A stretch of 40,809 nt of DNA from a virus, in IMG/VR virus record IMGVR_UViG_3300025325_000064, positions 1 to 40,809 of that record. One strand, given 5' to 3'. Both the position numbers and the translations under genes were made by a program. Shown here in pieces: positions 16,194 to 24,087 of this stretch. How positions within the stretch are numbered: the first letter of the stretch is position 1; the number at the start of each line of letters is the position of its first letter. The notes under the pieces are model-generated. The model did not search any database. It saw only the letters and a program-made list of their open reading frames with translations, and was not told the DNA's origin.

Positions 16194-17375
16194 CTAGCGC
16201 AGCCTCGTGTTAGTAGACCCGTCGTTCCGGTGAGTCCGCATGGACGCTTTTCTTATCGGATCGGTTACGCCTGGGATAAACTGAGTGACAAGGGATATGA
16301 TCGATCCTCCGACAGCCGATATCGACCTAAAGAACGTCGTGGACAGTCCGATGATTACGGACGATCCAGCGGACGCGATGATCGTGAGAGCGTGCGTTGT
16401 CGCTAGCGCGATGCTGGCGGTCGATCCAGCCACGGCCGCGATAGTCGCGCTGAAGACATTGACCGTTGAGATAGTGGCCACGGATGACGCCGTCATCGCG
16501 ATCGATCGCCCGAACGTCGCCACGCGAGCAAGAGAGGCCAGAGACAAGGCTGTTGCCGATATCGAGCGAACGAAGGTCGCAACGGACGAGACGATCACGG
16601 ACGATCCGGCCGAGACGGCGATCGAACGCGAGAACGTGGATATTCTCGATAGCGACGCGATCGCCGTTGAGGCCGCCGAGATGGAAATGGCGTGGATCGT
16701 ACTCATAGCGAGAGTGGCCACGCCGGCGGAGGTGGCGGCTATCGACTGCGTGAACGTCGTAGTGAAGATGTCCATGCTGAACTCGATCCAGCCAACGCCA
16801 GCGCTCGTCTGCGTCTCATCCTCTGGAAAATCCGAGTCCTCCGTAGGATCGCCGAACTGGCATGACGCCTCAGGGGTTGTTCCTGATGCGTCCGAATGGC
16901 CCACGGCCACGACGATCCTGTCTCCATCAAGGGCGGCCACGGAAGTCAAGGTGTCGCCATCAGCGAACGTCTTGTTTCGGTGCGTTATGTTATTGATATA
17001 CTCTGTAGCAGGGCCGTATTGACCTATTGCTAGAAGCGTTCCCCTGACAGTCGAGCCGTTGTTAGACACGACGTAGATTTCCAGCCTTGAGGTCGAGTTG
17101 TCCTGCGCCGCGTACTCGCGGGCCTTCAACTGCATTTTCACCGTGCCGGAGATCGTCTTACCGCCCGAGATAGGATCGGAGACGTAGCGCCGGTCGAGAG
17201 CGTTTTGCCCGGCCGTCCACGGCCCGATTCGAGTGCCGATCTCAATCGCCGTATTCGATTTCGTCTGCTTGACGAGTTTCCGGTTGAGCGCCTCGGAGGT
17301 ATAATCCCACGCCCCATTGGCGGCCGGCGTAACATCCGCCGCCGTTGTCGAAGGAAAGTAGAGGCGCGTAGCCAA
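16194..17375 (-). CDS. Virion protein with eight tandem 20-residue repeats
   Basis: The N-terminal half (residues 1-208) is strand-rich with NSTSRLEIYVVSNNGSTVR and DGDRIVVAVGH, like a globular fibre or decoration domain. Residues 209-368 are eight repeats of exactly 20 residues with the pattern xRSIxxxAxSxAxLxxxxTF, rich in Ala, Ser, Thr and Ile, which should stack as a beta-solenoid or fibrous rod. The last 25 residues are basic. TTG start at 17375 has GGAG about 12 nt upstream and follows the upstream stop by 1 nt. Probably a fibre or spike; no family recognised. Confidence 0.72.
   Translation of the reverse strand: MATRLYFPSTTAADVTPAANGAWDYTSEALNRKLVKQTKSNTAIEIGTRIGPWTAGQNALDRRYVSDPISGGKTISGTVKMQLKAREYAAQDNSTSRLEIYVVSNNGSTVRGTLLAIGQYGPATEYINNITHRNKTFADGDTLTSVAALDGDRIVVAVGHSDASGTTPEASCQFGDPTEDSDFPEDETQTSAGVGWIEFSMDIFTTTFTQSIAATSAGVATLAMSTIHAISISAASTAIASLSRISTFSRSIAVSAGSSVIVSSVATFVRSISATALSLASLARVATFGRSIAMTASSVATISTVNVFSATIAAVAGSTASIALATTHALTIIASAGSSVIIGLSTTFFRSISAVGGSIISLVTQFIPGVTDPIRKASMRTHRNDGSTNTRLR
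16272..16751 (-). repeat. Eight 60-bp coding repeats (20-residue protein repeats)
   Basis: Repeat units begin at residues 209, 229, 249, 269, 289, 309, 329 and 349 with no insertion or deletion; examples are SRSIAVSAGSSVIVSSVATF and VRSISATALSLASLARVATF. The DNA units have diverged and are only loosely similar. The period also keeps a long antisense frame open, which is a by-product. Confidence 0.85.
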
Positions 17376-17376
17376 C

Positions 17377-17757
17377 CTACGTGATCTCCAATTCGACCGT
17401 GAACTCGATCTTGTCGCCTAGAGCCAATACAACTCCCGTGAAGTCGCCTTTGACGATCAGAGGAGTGCCGCCAGTCGGCGGGCTACCGCTGCCGGCTCCG
17501 TTGAATACGCCCGCGTTCGTGATTGTCTTGGCCCCGTCCGCCGTGAGCGTGGCGACCCAGCGCACCTTGTCCGCTACTGGCTGGCTCCTGGTTGCCGATA
17601 CTCGCGCCTCCGTCGCAGGCGTGAAGAGGTCCGTGTCGCCCTTCGCCGCAGTCCCCGCCCCAGTGCCCCATCCGATATGGTCCGCGTCGTTCGATGCGGC
17701 CCCGTCGAGTAGATCAACGATGAACTCCTCGCCAACTTGCGTCAGAACACTCGCCAT
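17377..17757 (-). CDS. Conserved phage virion protein
   Basis: The 126-residue product reads like a common virion accessory family: GEEFIVDLLDGAA, IGWGTGAGTAAKGDTDLFTP, EARVSATRSQPVADKVRWVA, GAKTITNAGVFNGAG and a final GDKIEFTVELEIT. This family is found in many tailed phages among head and tail genes and is thought structural. It overlaps a tiny upstream gene by 16 nt. The name of the family is not assigned here. Confidence 0.72.
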   Translation of the reverse strand: MASVLTQVGEEFIVDLLDGAASNDADHIGWGTGAGTAAKGDTDLFTPATEARVSATRSQPVADKVRWVATLTADGAKTITNAGVFNGAGSGSPPTGGTPLIVKGDFTGVVLALGDKIEFTVELEIT

Positions 17758-17903
17758 TTACCCACCTCTTTCAAGTCGTCCCATTTTCCGGTCGCAGCCC
17801 TATAGACGCGCATCTTGATCGTCGCCTTTCCGCGTTCCTTCGCCACGATTCGACCAGGAGCCGCCGTGAACAGTCGGCGGATTGCCTTCAGTAACACCCT
17901 CAT
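17742..17903 (-). CDS. 53-residue basic protein
   Basis: ATG at 17903 shares a TGATG with the upstream stop and has GGAG 8 nt before it. The product is short and basic (MRVLLKAIRRLFTAAPGRIV; KERGKATIKMRVYRAATGKW) and stops with TGA at 17742, overlapping the next gene. The middle could form two strands (ATIKMRVYRA). It fills a gap that would otherwise be the only long one in this stretch. Function unknown. Confidence 0.6.
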   Translation of the reverse strand: MRVLLKAIRRLFTAAPGRIVAKERGKATIKMRVYRAATGKWDDLKEVGKWRVF

Positions 17904-18907
17904 CACAATATCTCCGTGAACGCATCGCGCGCGATTATCGAGCCGCCGCTAGACGCCGCTATAACTTCTCCAGACGGTAATTGCGCGATTGGGTCCAGAT
18001 GCGGCTCCACGGCCTCTGTGTTCTCTGGCCCACCAGTCGCGACAATCAGCCCAGATTGGCTTACGTCGAAGTCGATCTCAAGGCTAGGCGGGTGCGGGTC
18101 CCAGGCCGCGATCTCGCGCGAGATGTTCACGATGTCGCCCGGTATCGTGTTGTCCTCAGCCTTGACGCGGAACGCGAAGTCGATATACGCATCGCCGAGC
18201 GTCGAGATCGTCTTTAGGAATGAGGCAACGGCGCTCGCCGAGAGCGTGAGCGTCTTGTTGCTACGGTTCGGAGTCGCCCAGTCAGCCCAAGAGATAGTTG
18301 ATTCAAGCGTGAGCAACGAGATATTGTCGTAGGTCCGACGGAGTTGCCCAAGATCGAACGATGATAGAGATAGATGTTTCGCCCATCCAAACGGCGCTTC
18401 GCGGTCGGTATGGTCGCCCGTATCGCCCTGCGTCGTGTAGAGTCCGCGCCCAACGTAGATTTCAAGGTCACTCGTCGTGATGTTCGCAGGCGTTGCGTCG
18501 GCGTCCAGCGGTCCAGGGTCGCCATTGAACCACTTGAGACGCGCGGCGGTAACAAACGGCCACCATGAGAGCGACGGCGGTGGACCTGATACAACGGTCG
18601 AGCGGTCCACGCTCACGTCCCTCAGTACGAATCGGAACATCGTCCGATAGCGACGATTCACTACGGCATCCTTGAACGCTACAGCGGCTAGCGTCACGTC
18701 TGGCGCGCCAGTGTACCACGTCTGATAGCCAGGATCACCGCCGCCGTCAGATCCAGCCGGATGCGCCACATTCGAGAAGAACGTCGCCGGTATCGCTGGC
18801 ATCTTCTCGCGCTCAACTCCGCCGCAACGCGCGATGCTCGGCTGCCCGGCCCATGTCACGAATCCATCCCGGTCGTTCGGCCCGAAGATCGTAGTTATCG
18901 TGCTCAC
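17903..18907 (-). CDS. Hypothetical virion protein
   Basis: I choose GTG 18907, which shares a base with the upstream TAG, giving 334 residues starting MSTITTIFGPNDRDGFVTWA; a longer frame would run through the preceding gene. The protein is strand-rich with many Trp and Asp and includes TTSDLEIYVGRGLYTTQGD, SLLTLESTISWADWATP and FDVSQSGLIVATGG. Composition resembles fibre or head-decoration proteins. It lies between capsid accessory genes and the repeat protein. No family recognised. Confidence 0.65.
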   Translation of the reverse strand: MSTITTIFGPNDRDGFVTWAGQPSIARCGGVEREKMPAIPATFFSNVAHPAGSDGGGDPGYQTWYTGAPDVTLAAVAFKDAVVNRRYRTMFRFVLRDVSVDRSTVVSGPPPSLSWWPFVTAARLKWFNGDPGPLDADATPANITTSDLEIYVGRGLYTTQGDTGDHTDREAPFGWAKHLSLSSFDLGQLRRTYDNISLLTLESTISWADWATPNRSNKTLTLSASAVASFLKTISTLGDAYIDFAFRVKAEDNTIPGDIVNISREIAAWDPHPPSLEIDFDVSQSGLIVATGGPENTEAVEPHLDPIAQLPSGEVIAASSGGSIIARDAFTEIL

Positions 18908-19317
18908 TAGAGTTCCAGCGTCACCATCGCAAAGGAAATCTTCGCCGTAGCAACCTGCGTGGCGTGTGTGTTCTTGACGGCGAATGCCTTGTTGTCTCCG
19001 AAACGAACGAACGGAGATTCCGTAAGCATGGTCGCTCCTGTTTGGGATAGTTCTATGAACGACCACAAAGTGACGCCGGTTAGGCCGTCTATGACTTCAA
19101 TCAACCCGGCTCCGGTGGCTCCCGTAGCGCGCATAACCTTGAAGGTACAAAGCAGAAGAGCCTTCCCAACTCCAGGGGCCGCGACGATGCTCTGTTCTCC
19201 GTTGGCGGCCGCCGCCGTCAATGTAACCGTCTGCCATTGATCCGCTGGCGGGGCGTTGGCAAGCAACGCCAGCATGGAAGTCTTTAGGCTTAGTGCGTTG
19301 ATGCTGAAGGAAGCCAT
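18907..19317 (-). CDS. Small hypothetical virion protein next to the capsid gene
   Basis: The 136-residue product has a short helical start (LKTSMLALLANAPPADQW) and then a beta-sandwich pattern (QTVTLTAAAANGEQSIVAAP; KALLLCTFKVMRATGATG; LTGVTLWSFIELS; AFAVKNTHATQVATAKISF). Alternating strands and the position just downstream of the major capsid gene suggest a capsid or fibre accessory protein. AAAGGAAGG precedes the ATG. Confidence 0.65.
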   Translation of the reverse strand: MASFSINALSLKTSMLALLANAPPADQWQTVTLTAAAANGEQSIVAAPGVGKALLLCTFKVMRATGATGAGLIEVIDGLTGVTLWSFIELSQTGATMLTESPFVRFGDNKAFAVKNTHATQVATAKISFAMVTLEL

Positions 19318-19350
19318 CTTAGGTCAACCTTCCTTTCCGTTCCGCGTTCA

Positions 19351-19396
19351 GGGCGCGAGTCCTCTCACGTTTCCCCGATTCCATTTACTCGCGCCC
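19351..19396 (-). terminator. Long hairpin behind the capsid gene
   Basis: GGGCGCGAGT and ACTCGCGCCC form a perfect 10-bp stem with a 26-nt loop in the 104-nt gap downstream of the major capsid gene. No T-run follows, so it is more likely an mRNA-stabilising, processing or partial attenuation element than a full terminator. Confidence 0.5.
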
Positions 19397-19421
19397 ATCC
19401 CGCGTTGATCTAGGCCACAGC

Positions 19422-20399
19422 CTAGATGTTGCCGTTAATTGCGTACTGCCAGTAGCCGCCACCGAGCGCATACCGCGCCCGCATGACGAAGTGAACCTCA
19501 TCGTTCAGGATCGCCACGTCTCCGCTCCGCTGCGTAATCGCCAGCGTCGGCTCCTGACGCATTTGCATTAGGAGCGCCTTGAACGGCTTCGACGAGTCGA
19601 AGAGATACCATTCCGCCGCGCCGAGCGAGAATGGCACGGCCATGACGGTGATGTTATACGCCTGAATCGGATTCAGAACTGGAGACGATCCGCTTGTGTT
19701 GATCGCCCATTCCGCCCCAGATGCGCGGAATGACGATGAAACGATCTCGACGGCCTTGAAGCGATTGGCCTTCTCGACTACGAGCAGGTCTGGAATCCCA
19801 TACGACGGCTCGACACCGCTCGATTCCTTGAAGCCTTCCATCTTGGTGAACGCGCTCTTGAACTTCGCTTCATCAAGATCAGCGTTCTCGGTATCGAGGT
19901 TATCGGCCGTCGTCGCCCCGACCGGGTGGGCATCGGAGAACACGCCCTTGCCGTCGTAGCACGTCGGCCCCTTATCGGAGCCGTTCGCCTTTCGCATCTC
20001 GTCGAATGTGAACTTGTCCATGTGGAACTTGAAGTTGAGCGCGAGTTGCTCGCCCAACTTGGACATGTCCCCGGTCTGGTCGTCGTCCATTGTGCGGAGC
20101 CGCACGCTGAACGAGTCGATCCAGTCACGGTTGGTCACATCGAACGAGAACTCCTTAGCCGTACCGCCCTGGGCCGTCCCTAAATCTTCCGTGACCGGCG
20201 GCACCTTGCCGAAGAGGGTATGGGTTTCCTTCCACTTGTTGCTGTCAACGCGCGTAGCGATCAATTCCCACAAGGAATTGGCCGATGCGCCTTTGACCAT
20301 GTACTGCTTGGCGTAATTCGGATAGGACGCGAGTCCTCGCTGAATGCCCGTCAAGACACCTGCGGTTAGGTGCTTGAGAGCCTGTCCACGATCTAGCAT
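19422..20399 (-). CDS. Major capsid protein (Mu gpT-like)
   Basis: The 325-residue product matches Mu gpT-type major head subunits: GLASYPNYAKQYM near the start, KWKETHTLFGKVPPV, YGIPDLLVVEKANRFKAVEI, then AVPFSLGAAEWYLFDSSKPF and the C-terminal VHFVMRARYALGGGYWQYA. Length is close to Mu gpT (about 305). It would fold as an HK97-like capsomer and be trimmed or scaffolded by the upstream protease. GGGAGGG lies before the ATG, and a hairpin follows the gene. Confidence 0.92.
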   Translation of the reverse strand: MLDRGQALKHLTAGVLTGIQRGLASYPNYAKQYMVKGASANSLWELIATRVDSNKWKETHTLFGKVPPVTEDLGTAQGGTAKEFSFDVTNRDWIDSFSVRLRTMDDDQTGDMSKLGEQLALNFKFHMDKFTFDEMRKANGSDKGPTCYDGKGVFSDAHPVGATTADNLDTENADLDEAKFKSAFTKMEGFKESSGVEPSYGIPDLLVVEKANRFKAVEIVSSSFRASGAEWAINTSGSSPVLNPIQAYNITVMAVPFSLGAAEWYLFDSSKPFKALLMQMRQEPTLAITQRSGDVAILNDEVHFVMRARYALGGGYWQYAINGNI

Positions 20400-20417
20400 C
20401 TCAGTTCACCCTCCCGC

Positions 20418-20912
20418 TTACTGTTCGACGACCAGGTTAGTTGTGCCGACGAATCCCATCCAATGCGTATCGACGGTCACGGTATCGTCAGCGTCGGAGT
20501 AGTCCACGATCTTTCCGACGGTTCCCAAAAGGTTCGTGCCGATAGTGATCTCGACGTGCTGCGGCGTACCAGACGCCCCGTTATCGAGATAGCAGACCTT
20601 CCCTAGAATCGTGTCGTCGAGCGTATCCGTGATGTCTTTCATCACGACGACAGCACCTGGAAGGATGATGCGAAGCCGATCTCCGGCCGCCGGATTCGAC
20701 GGCGCACTCGATACCGTATCCGCCGCGATACCCAAGAGCGTCACTGTCGCCGCGTCTTCTGCGTATCGAAGCGTGCCAGTCCCGATTGCGACGCCGCAGA
20801 GCGAGCCGGCATAGATAAGCCCGGTCGCCCCGGCTGTCAGCGGTAGATCACGGTAGCGGAGAAATCCCGCTGGCCGACAATCCCACGCTGCGGTTGCGTT
20901 TCCCCAAGCCAC
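20418..20912 (-). CDS. Capsid decoration-like protein
   Basis: The 164-residue product is Gly/Thr/Val-rich and strand-rich (GATGLIYAGSLCGVAIGTGT; ATVTLLGIAADTVSSAPSN; GDRLRIILPGAVVVMKDI), like small capsid-stabilising proteins encoded between protease and major capsid genes. GTG start is preceded by AGGGGG. It probably binds the outside of the head. The match is by pattern and position only. Confidence 0.68.
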   Translation of the reverse strand: MAWGNATAAWDCRPAGFLRYRDLPLTAGATGLIYAGSLCGVAIGTGTLRYAEDAATVTLLGIAADTVSSAPSNPAAGDRLRIILPGAVVVMKDITDTLDDTILGKVCYLDNGASGTPQHVEITIGTNLLGTVGKIVDYSDADDTVTVDTHWMGFVGTTNLVVEQ

Positions 20913-20922
20913 TTATTTCCCC

Positions 20923-22449
20923 CTATTCCTTGACGATGGCCGCGATCGTGGGATCGATCCCGAATCCGGCCGTGCCGTCGTCGATGGCCTTCAACGTCTT
21001 CTCGACGCTCTGTGCGTCGGTCCCTACGTTCTTGAGCAATCCACCGTCATACGCTTGGCCTACCGGCGTGCGCGGCGACGGGGCGCTCTCTCCAAACTTG
21101 TACGCCTTCGGACGCTTGAGGATCGCCTGCTTGAATGCCTCATAGCGACTGATGGTCTTCATTTCTCCGCCCTCACCGAATTGGAGCGTTGTCGAGTTGC
21201 CGTCCTCTGCTAGCGACATGGCGATATTCTCAACGATCGGCCTTTCGGCGGGCGTGACGCGCCCATCTCTGACCATCTCGTCAATGAACTCTGCGGCCAC
21301 ATCACGGGCAGCCCGCTTATCGCGTGCGTCTCGATCCTTCTTCATCTCGGCAAGTTCGCGGCGCAGTTCCTCGTTGATCTGCGCCTGCTTATCCTTTTCA
21401 GCACGCATCTCACGCACGAGCGCAAGAGGGTCGATCTTCTCCATGTTCTCGGCTTCCGCCTTCACCTTTGCAGCGCCCGCCGCCTCTTCGTCTGCCTTCT
21501 TCTTCGCCGCTTCTGCGGCCGATGCCAGGTCCGGCATTTGTTCTCCTTCGCCCTCGTCCGGCAGCGCTACCACGCTCACGGTGAGCGGCTCATTGCCTTC
21601 CGCAGCCGCGAGCCGCCAGCCGTCCTGGCGGTACAGTTGCGGGAGGTCTTCCATCGTGTCGATGATCGGTTTCGTGCCGCCGAGGAAGGCCGCACGTTTG
21701 ATGACGCCTGGATACTTCTTTCCTGATTCGGCGTCCTGATAGCCGAGCGCGAGGTCTACAGACAAGCGCCGGTATCCTCCGTGTTCGATTGTCTCGGCGA
21801 GCGCGGCCGGGATGCCGGTGATCGTTTTAGCGCGCAGGCTTTTGTTCTTGTCCACGTAGAGGTCGCCGATCCATCCGCCGGCGGGCGCGTTGCGCGTCTC
21901 GTCATCCTCTAAGTGCCCAAGCGTAATCATCGGCTTGATCTTGTCGTGGAGCGCGTTCGTCGCAGCCGCGATCGCGCGCAGGTCACTATCCGAGAATGGA
22001 ATCCCGCGCCATGTGCCAGGCTGCATCAATTCCACGTCTCGCATGAAATAGAGCGGGACATTGCCGTCCTCTTCCATCTTCTCGGCGAAGGTTTGCTCGC
22101 GCGGCTCGGTTTTCTTCCAGGATTGCCCGATCTGCCGCCAGCCTGCGTTATGGACCGCCATCATCGCCTGACGTTGGCAGAACTGCTTTTCGCTACCGCC
22201 GAGCATGCACGCCTGCATTGAAGTCTCGACAATCGAGCGCATCGCCTCCGGCGAGTCCTTGCCTATCAGATCATCCGAGAACTTGCGCGACATCGTTTCC
22301 GTCCCTTCCGCGTATCGCACGGATCGCTTCGGCTTCCTCTTCTTCCTCTTTCGCTTTCCCTTCATCGCCGCGTTGCAGACAGCCCAAGCGTTATCAACGC
22401 CGCCCTTCGCCTTCACAGAGGCAACGCATCTTTCAAGTGACTCAGGCAC
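20923..22449 (-). CDS. Head maturation protease fused to scaffold (Mu gpI-like)
   Basis: The 508-residue protein has three parts. Residues 1-45 hold a small Cys motif, CVASVKAKGGVDNAWAVC, seen at the start of phage head proteins, and a basic KGKRKRKKRKPKR linker. Residues about 125-300 match Mu gpI proteases: WRGIPFSDSDLRAIAAATNA, KPMITLGHLEDDE, PAGGWIGDLYVD, GGYRRLSVDLAL and FLGGTKPIIDTMEDLPQLY. Residues about 305-410 are a charged coiled coil as expected for scaffolding. It should assemble the prohead and then cut itself and the capsid. GTG start overlaps the upstream stop behind GGAGG. Confidence 0.86.
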   Translation of the reverse strand: MPESLERCVASVKAKGGVDNAWAVCNAAMKGKRKRKKRKPKRSVRYAEGTETMSRKFSDDLIGKDSPEAMRSIVETSMQACMLGGSEKQFCQRQAMMAVHNAGWRQIGQSWKKTEPREQTFAEKMEEDGNVPLYFMRDVELMQPGTWRGIPFSDSDLRAIAAATNALHDKIKPMITLGHLEDDETRNAPAGGWIGDLYVDKNKSLRAKTITGIPAALAETIEHGGYRRLSVDLALGYQDAESGKKYPGVIKRAAFLGGTKPIIDTMEDLPQLYRQDGWRLAAAEGNEPLTVSVVALPDEGEGEQMPDLASAAEAAKKKADEEAAGAAKVKAEAENMEKIDPLALVREMRAEKDKQAQINEELRRELAEMKKDRDARDKRAARDVAAEFIDEMVRDGRVTPAERPIVENIAMSLAEDGNSTTLQFGEGGEMKTISRYEAFKQAILKRPKAYKFGESAPSPRTPVGQAYDGGLLKNVGTDAQSVEKTLKAIDDGTAGFGIDPTIAAIVKE

Positions 22450-22852
22450 GCGCGTAAGCCTCCGGCGGCATCACGGTCCGCAGGTTGTATCGGCGCGTCG
22501 CGTACTTGAGGAAATCAGGATCAAGCCCGAGTTTGTCGGCGGACGGGAACTCGTAAACAGCGGGCATCCGACCACGATCATCGTAAAGCCCGAGCGCTGA
22601 TCGCACGCCGGGATCGCGCATCGCCACCTTCACGTAGTCGCGGATCGTCTCGTCGCCCCACTGCGTCGTGAGGATGTTGTACGTCTTGAGGATGTTCTTG
22701 TCGGCTACGTAGTATTCGGTCCACCAGATCACCGCTAGCGCCTCTGGGGCGGTTAGGCGAGGCCGATCCATGAGCCGCTTGACTAGGATGCGTCGTATAG
22801 CCGACGCTCGACTCTCTCTCGTCCGTCCGAACTTCGTGACCGCTCGCTCCAT
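22442..22852 (-). CDS. Hypothetical protein in the head gene cluster
   Basis: The 136-residue basic product is probably all-helical (TAPEALAVIWWTEYYVADKN; DETIRDYVKVAMRDPGVRS) with a Pro-rich end. TTGGAGG precedes ATG 22852. It overlaps the protease gene by 8 nt. No family was recognised. The 91 nt before it contain only a short CGGTCGGTCGGT repeat and a 5-bp hairpin of CCGAT and ATCGG. Confidence 0.68.
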   Translation of the reverse strand: MERAVTKFGRTRESRASAIRRILVKRLMDRPRLTAPEALAVIWWTEYYVADKNILKTYNILTTQWGDETIRDYVKVAMRDPGVRSALGLYDDRGRMPAVYEFPSADKLGLDPDFLKYATRRYNLRTVMPPEAYARA

Positions 22853-22943
22853 GCGTCCTCCAAACGAAAACGGACCGACCGACCGAGCATTCGCCCGATC
22901 AATCGGCCCGTCTTGGTGCGGCTCTCGCCGCCCGACTAGTGCC

Positions 22944-23165
22944 TTAGCGCCTGTGTTGCTGTTCCGTGATCGCGTTGAATCCTATAACGATCCCCTCGTT
23001 GATGTCAAGCCTCAAGGCTACCGATCCGTGAAACTCCATATTGAGCGCGAGCCGGGTGATACTGTCGAGCGTGTCGTGCGCGTGCGCGAGCATCTTGACG
23101 TTGCGAGGATGCGCCTCACGCGATCCGTCCGCGCCGACAATACCACCGATCATCGCCTCGGTCAC
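22944..23165 (-). CDS. 73-residue hypothetical protein
   Basis: GTG at 23165 overlaps the upstream TGA as GTGA. The product has a Gly-rich start (MTEAMIGGIVGADGSREAH) and a helical/strand body (TLDSITRLALNMEFHGSVAL). It is the last of three small, translationally linked genes behind groES. Function unknown. Confidence 0.55.
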   Translation of the reverse strand: MTEAMIGGIVGADGSREAHPRNVKMLAHAHDTLDSITRLALNMEFHGSVALRLDINEGIVIGFNAITEQQHRR

Positions 23166-23329
23166 GCTCGCCTCGAATCCGATGCCTTGATCCGGCGGTG
23201 GACTTGCGAGAGTACGCGCAAAGCGCGCCTCCTAGCGCCATCATCGGGAGTACGCGAAGCACTCACCGGAGCCGCGAACCGGACCGGCTCTAGCGGCTGC
23301 CACCGCCGGGACAGGACATCGTTTCTCAT
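23162..23329 (-). CDS. 55-residue very basic protein
   Basis: ATG at 23329 overlaps the upstream TGA as ATGA, and the stop at 23162 overlaps the next GTG. The product is Arg-rich (MRNDVLSRRWQPLEPVRFAA; GARRRALRVLSQVHRRIKAS), so it may bind nucleic acid or the capsid interior. Both junctions support translation. No family recognised. Confidence 0.55.
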   Translation of the reverse strand: MRNDVLSRRWQPLEPVRFAAPVSASRTPDDGARRRALRVLSQVHRRIKASDSRRA

Positions 23330-23556
23330 TCCGGTATGATCCTCACGAGGCAGCCATCGTCTACCTCTTGGAGCATGGCCAACTTCTCGCGCGGCACGAC
23401 GAACACGGTGCCAGGATAGACCTCGATCTCAACGCCTCCGATGCTGACGGCCATCGTCGTCCACTGCCGCTCGACTACCGCGCGCCCGGTCTCGTGCAAC
23501 TCCCGCAACGTCTCAGCGCTGTGAACTGGGCATTGCGCGGCGGTTAGAGTTTTCAT
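23326..23556 (-). CDS. 76-residue hypothetical protein
   Basis: ATG at 23556 lies inside the end of groES, with GGAGGAGG provided by the groES codons just upstream. The product has a helical start with one Cys (TAAQCPVHSAETLRELHE) and a strand-rich end (VEIEVYPGTVFVVPREKLAM). The 44-nt overlap makes its translation dependent on groES. Function unknown. Confidence 0.6.
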   Translation of the reverse strand: MKTLTAAQCPVHSAETLRELHETGRAVVERQWTTMAVSIGGVEIEVYPGTVFVVPREKLAMLQEVDDGCLVRIIPE

Positions 23557-23863
23557 CGTCCTCCTCCACGACTCCCATTACGTCGCCCGCTCGCATGATA
23601 AGGTGCGGCTCGCCGTCTAAGATAACCTCGTGGCCTGTGTAGTGGCCGAAGCAGACACGGTCACCACACTTCACACCTGGCTTCCAGAGTTTCCCGACCG
23701 CATCCTCGCGCCCAGGCCCGACCTCTATCACGATGCCCTCTAGCGGCGTTTTCTGGGCCGTATCGGGAATGAATACCCCGCCTTTCGACTTCTCCTCTGC
23801 GTCCACGCGACGAACGAGAATCCTATCCTCAAGCGGGCGGATCGTCTTGGTAGCAGTCTTCAC
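23513..23863 (-). CDS. groES: Phage GroES co-chaperonin (Cpn10)
   Basis: The 116-residue protein is a clear Cpn10: IRPLEDRILVRRVDAEEKSK, the mobile loop GGVFIPDTAQKTPLEGIVIE, VGPGRED, GDRVCFGHYTGHEVILDGE and HLIMRAGDVMGVVE. GroES caps GroEL; here it should work with the host GroEL to fold phage head proteins, as T4 gp31 does for its capsid protein. The last 15 residues (DDENSNRRAMPSSQR) exceed a normal GroES and overlap the next gene. No groEL is present. It sits between minor head and protease genes, fitting a capsid role. Confidence 0.93.
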   Translation of the reverse strand: MKTATKTIRPLEDRILVRRVDAEEKSKGGVFIPDTAQKTPLEGIVIEVGPGREDAVGKLWKPGVKCGDRVCFGHYTGHEVILDGEPHLIMRAGDVMGVVEEDDENSNRRAMPSSQR

Positions 23864-24087
23864 GCGACTCTCCGAATCTCGCCCGATAGCTGCATCTCAT
23901 ACAGGCGTCCGGTACTTGCCTTAACGCGCTTATGATAGCCTGGCCACGATGTAATCAGCGCGCCAGTCTTCTGATCGTACTCGAATCGACAGAGCCAATC
24001 GGATTTCGAGCGCAAGTGAAGCAACTTGTATCCGTTGCCCTTGATACTCTTGTCTCCTACTATTCTCCGTCGCCTGGCCTCTCCCAC
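23860..24087 (-). CDS. 75-residue hypothetical protein between minor head gene and groES
   Basis: I choose GTG 24087, which overlaps the upstream TAG and follows GGAGGGAGGG, giving a small basic protein with strand-rich KGNGYKLLHLRSKSDWLCRF and GALITSWPGYHKRVK. A longer frame starting at 24204 would run inside the minor head gene. The stop overlaps the groES start. No family recognised. Confidence 0.62.
   Translation of the reverse strand: MGEARRRRIVGDKSIKGNGYKLLHLRSKSDWLCRFEYDQKTGALITSWPGYHKRVKASTGRLYEMQLSGEIRRVA

Noticed and set aside
16285-17022. 245-codon plus-strand frame across the repeat protein
   Set aside because: Stays open only because the 60-bp repeats on the minus strand avoid the relevant triplets; product is an Asp/Ala/Val repeat without family.
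21152-21739. 195-codon plus-strand frame across the protease/scaffold gene
   Set aside because: Antisense of the coiled-coil region, giving Ser/Ala runs; artefact.
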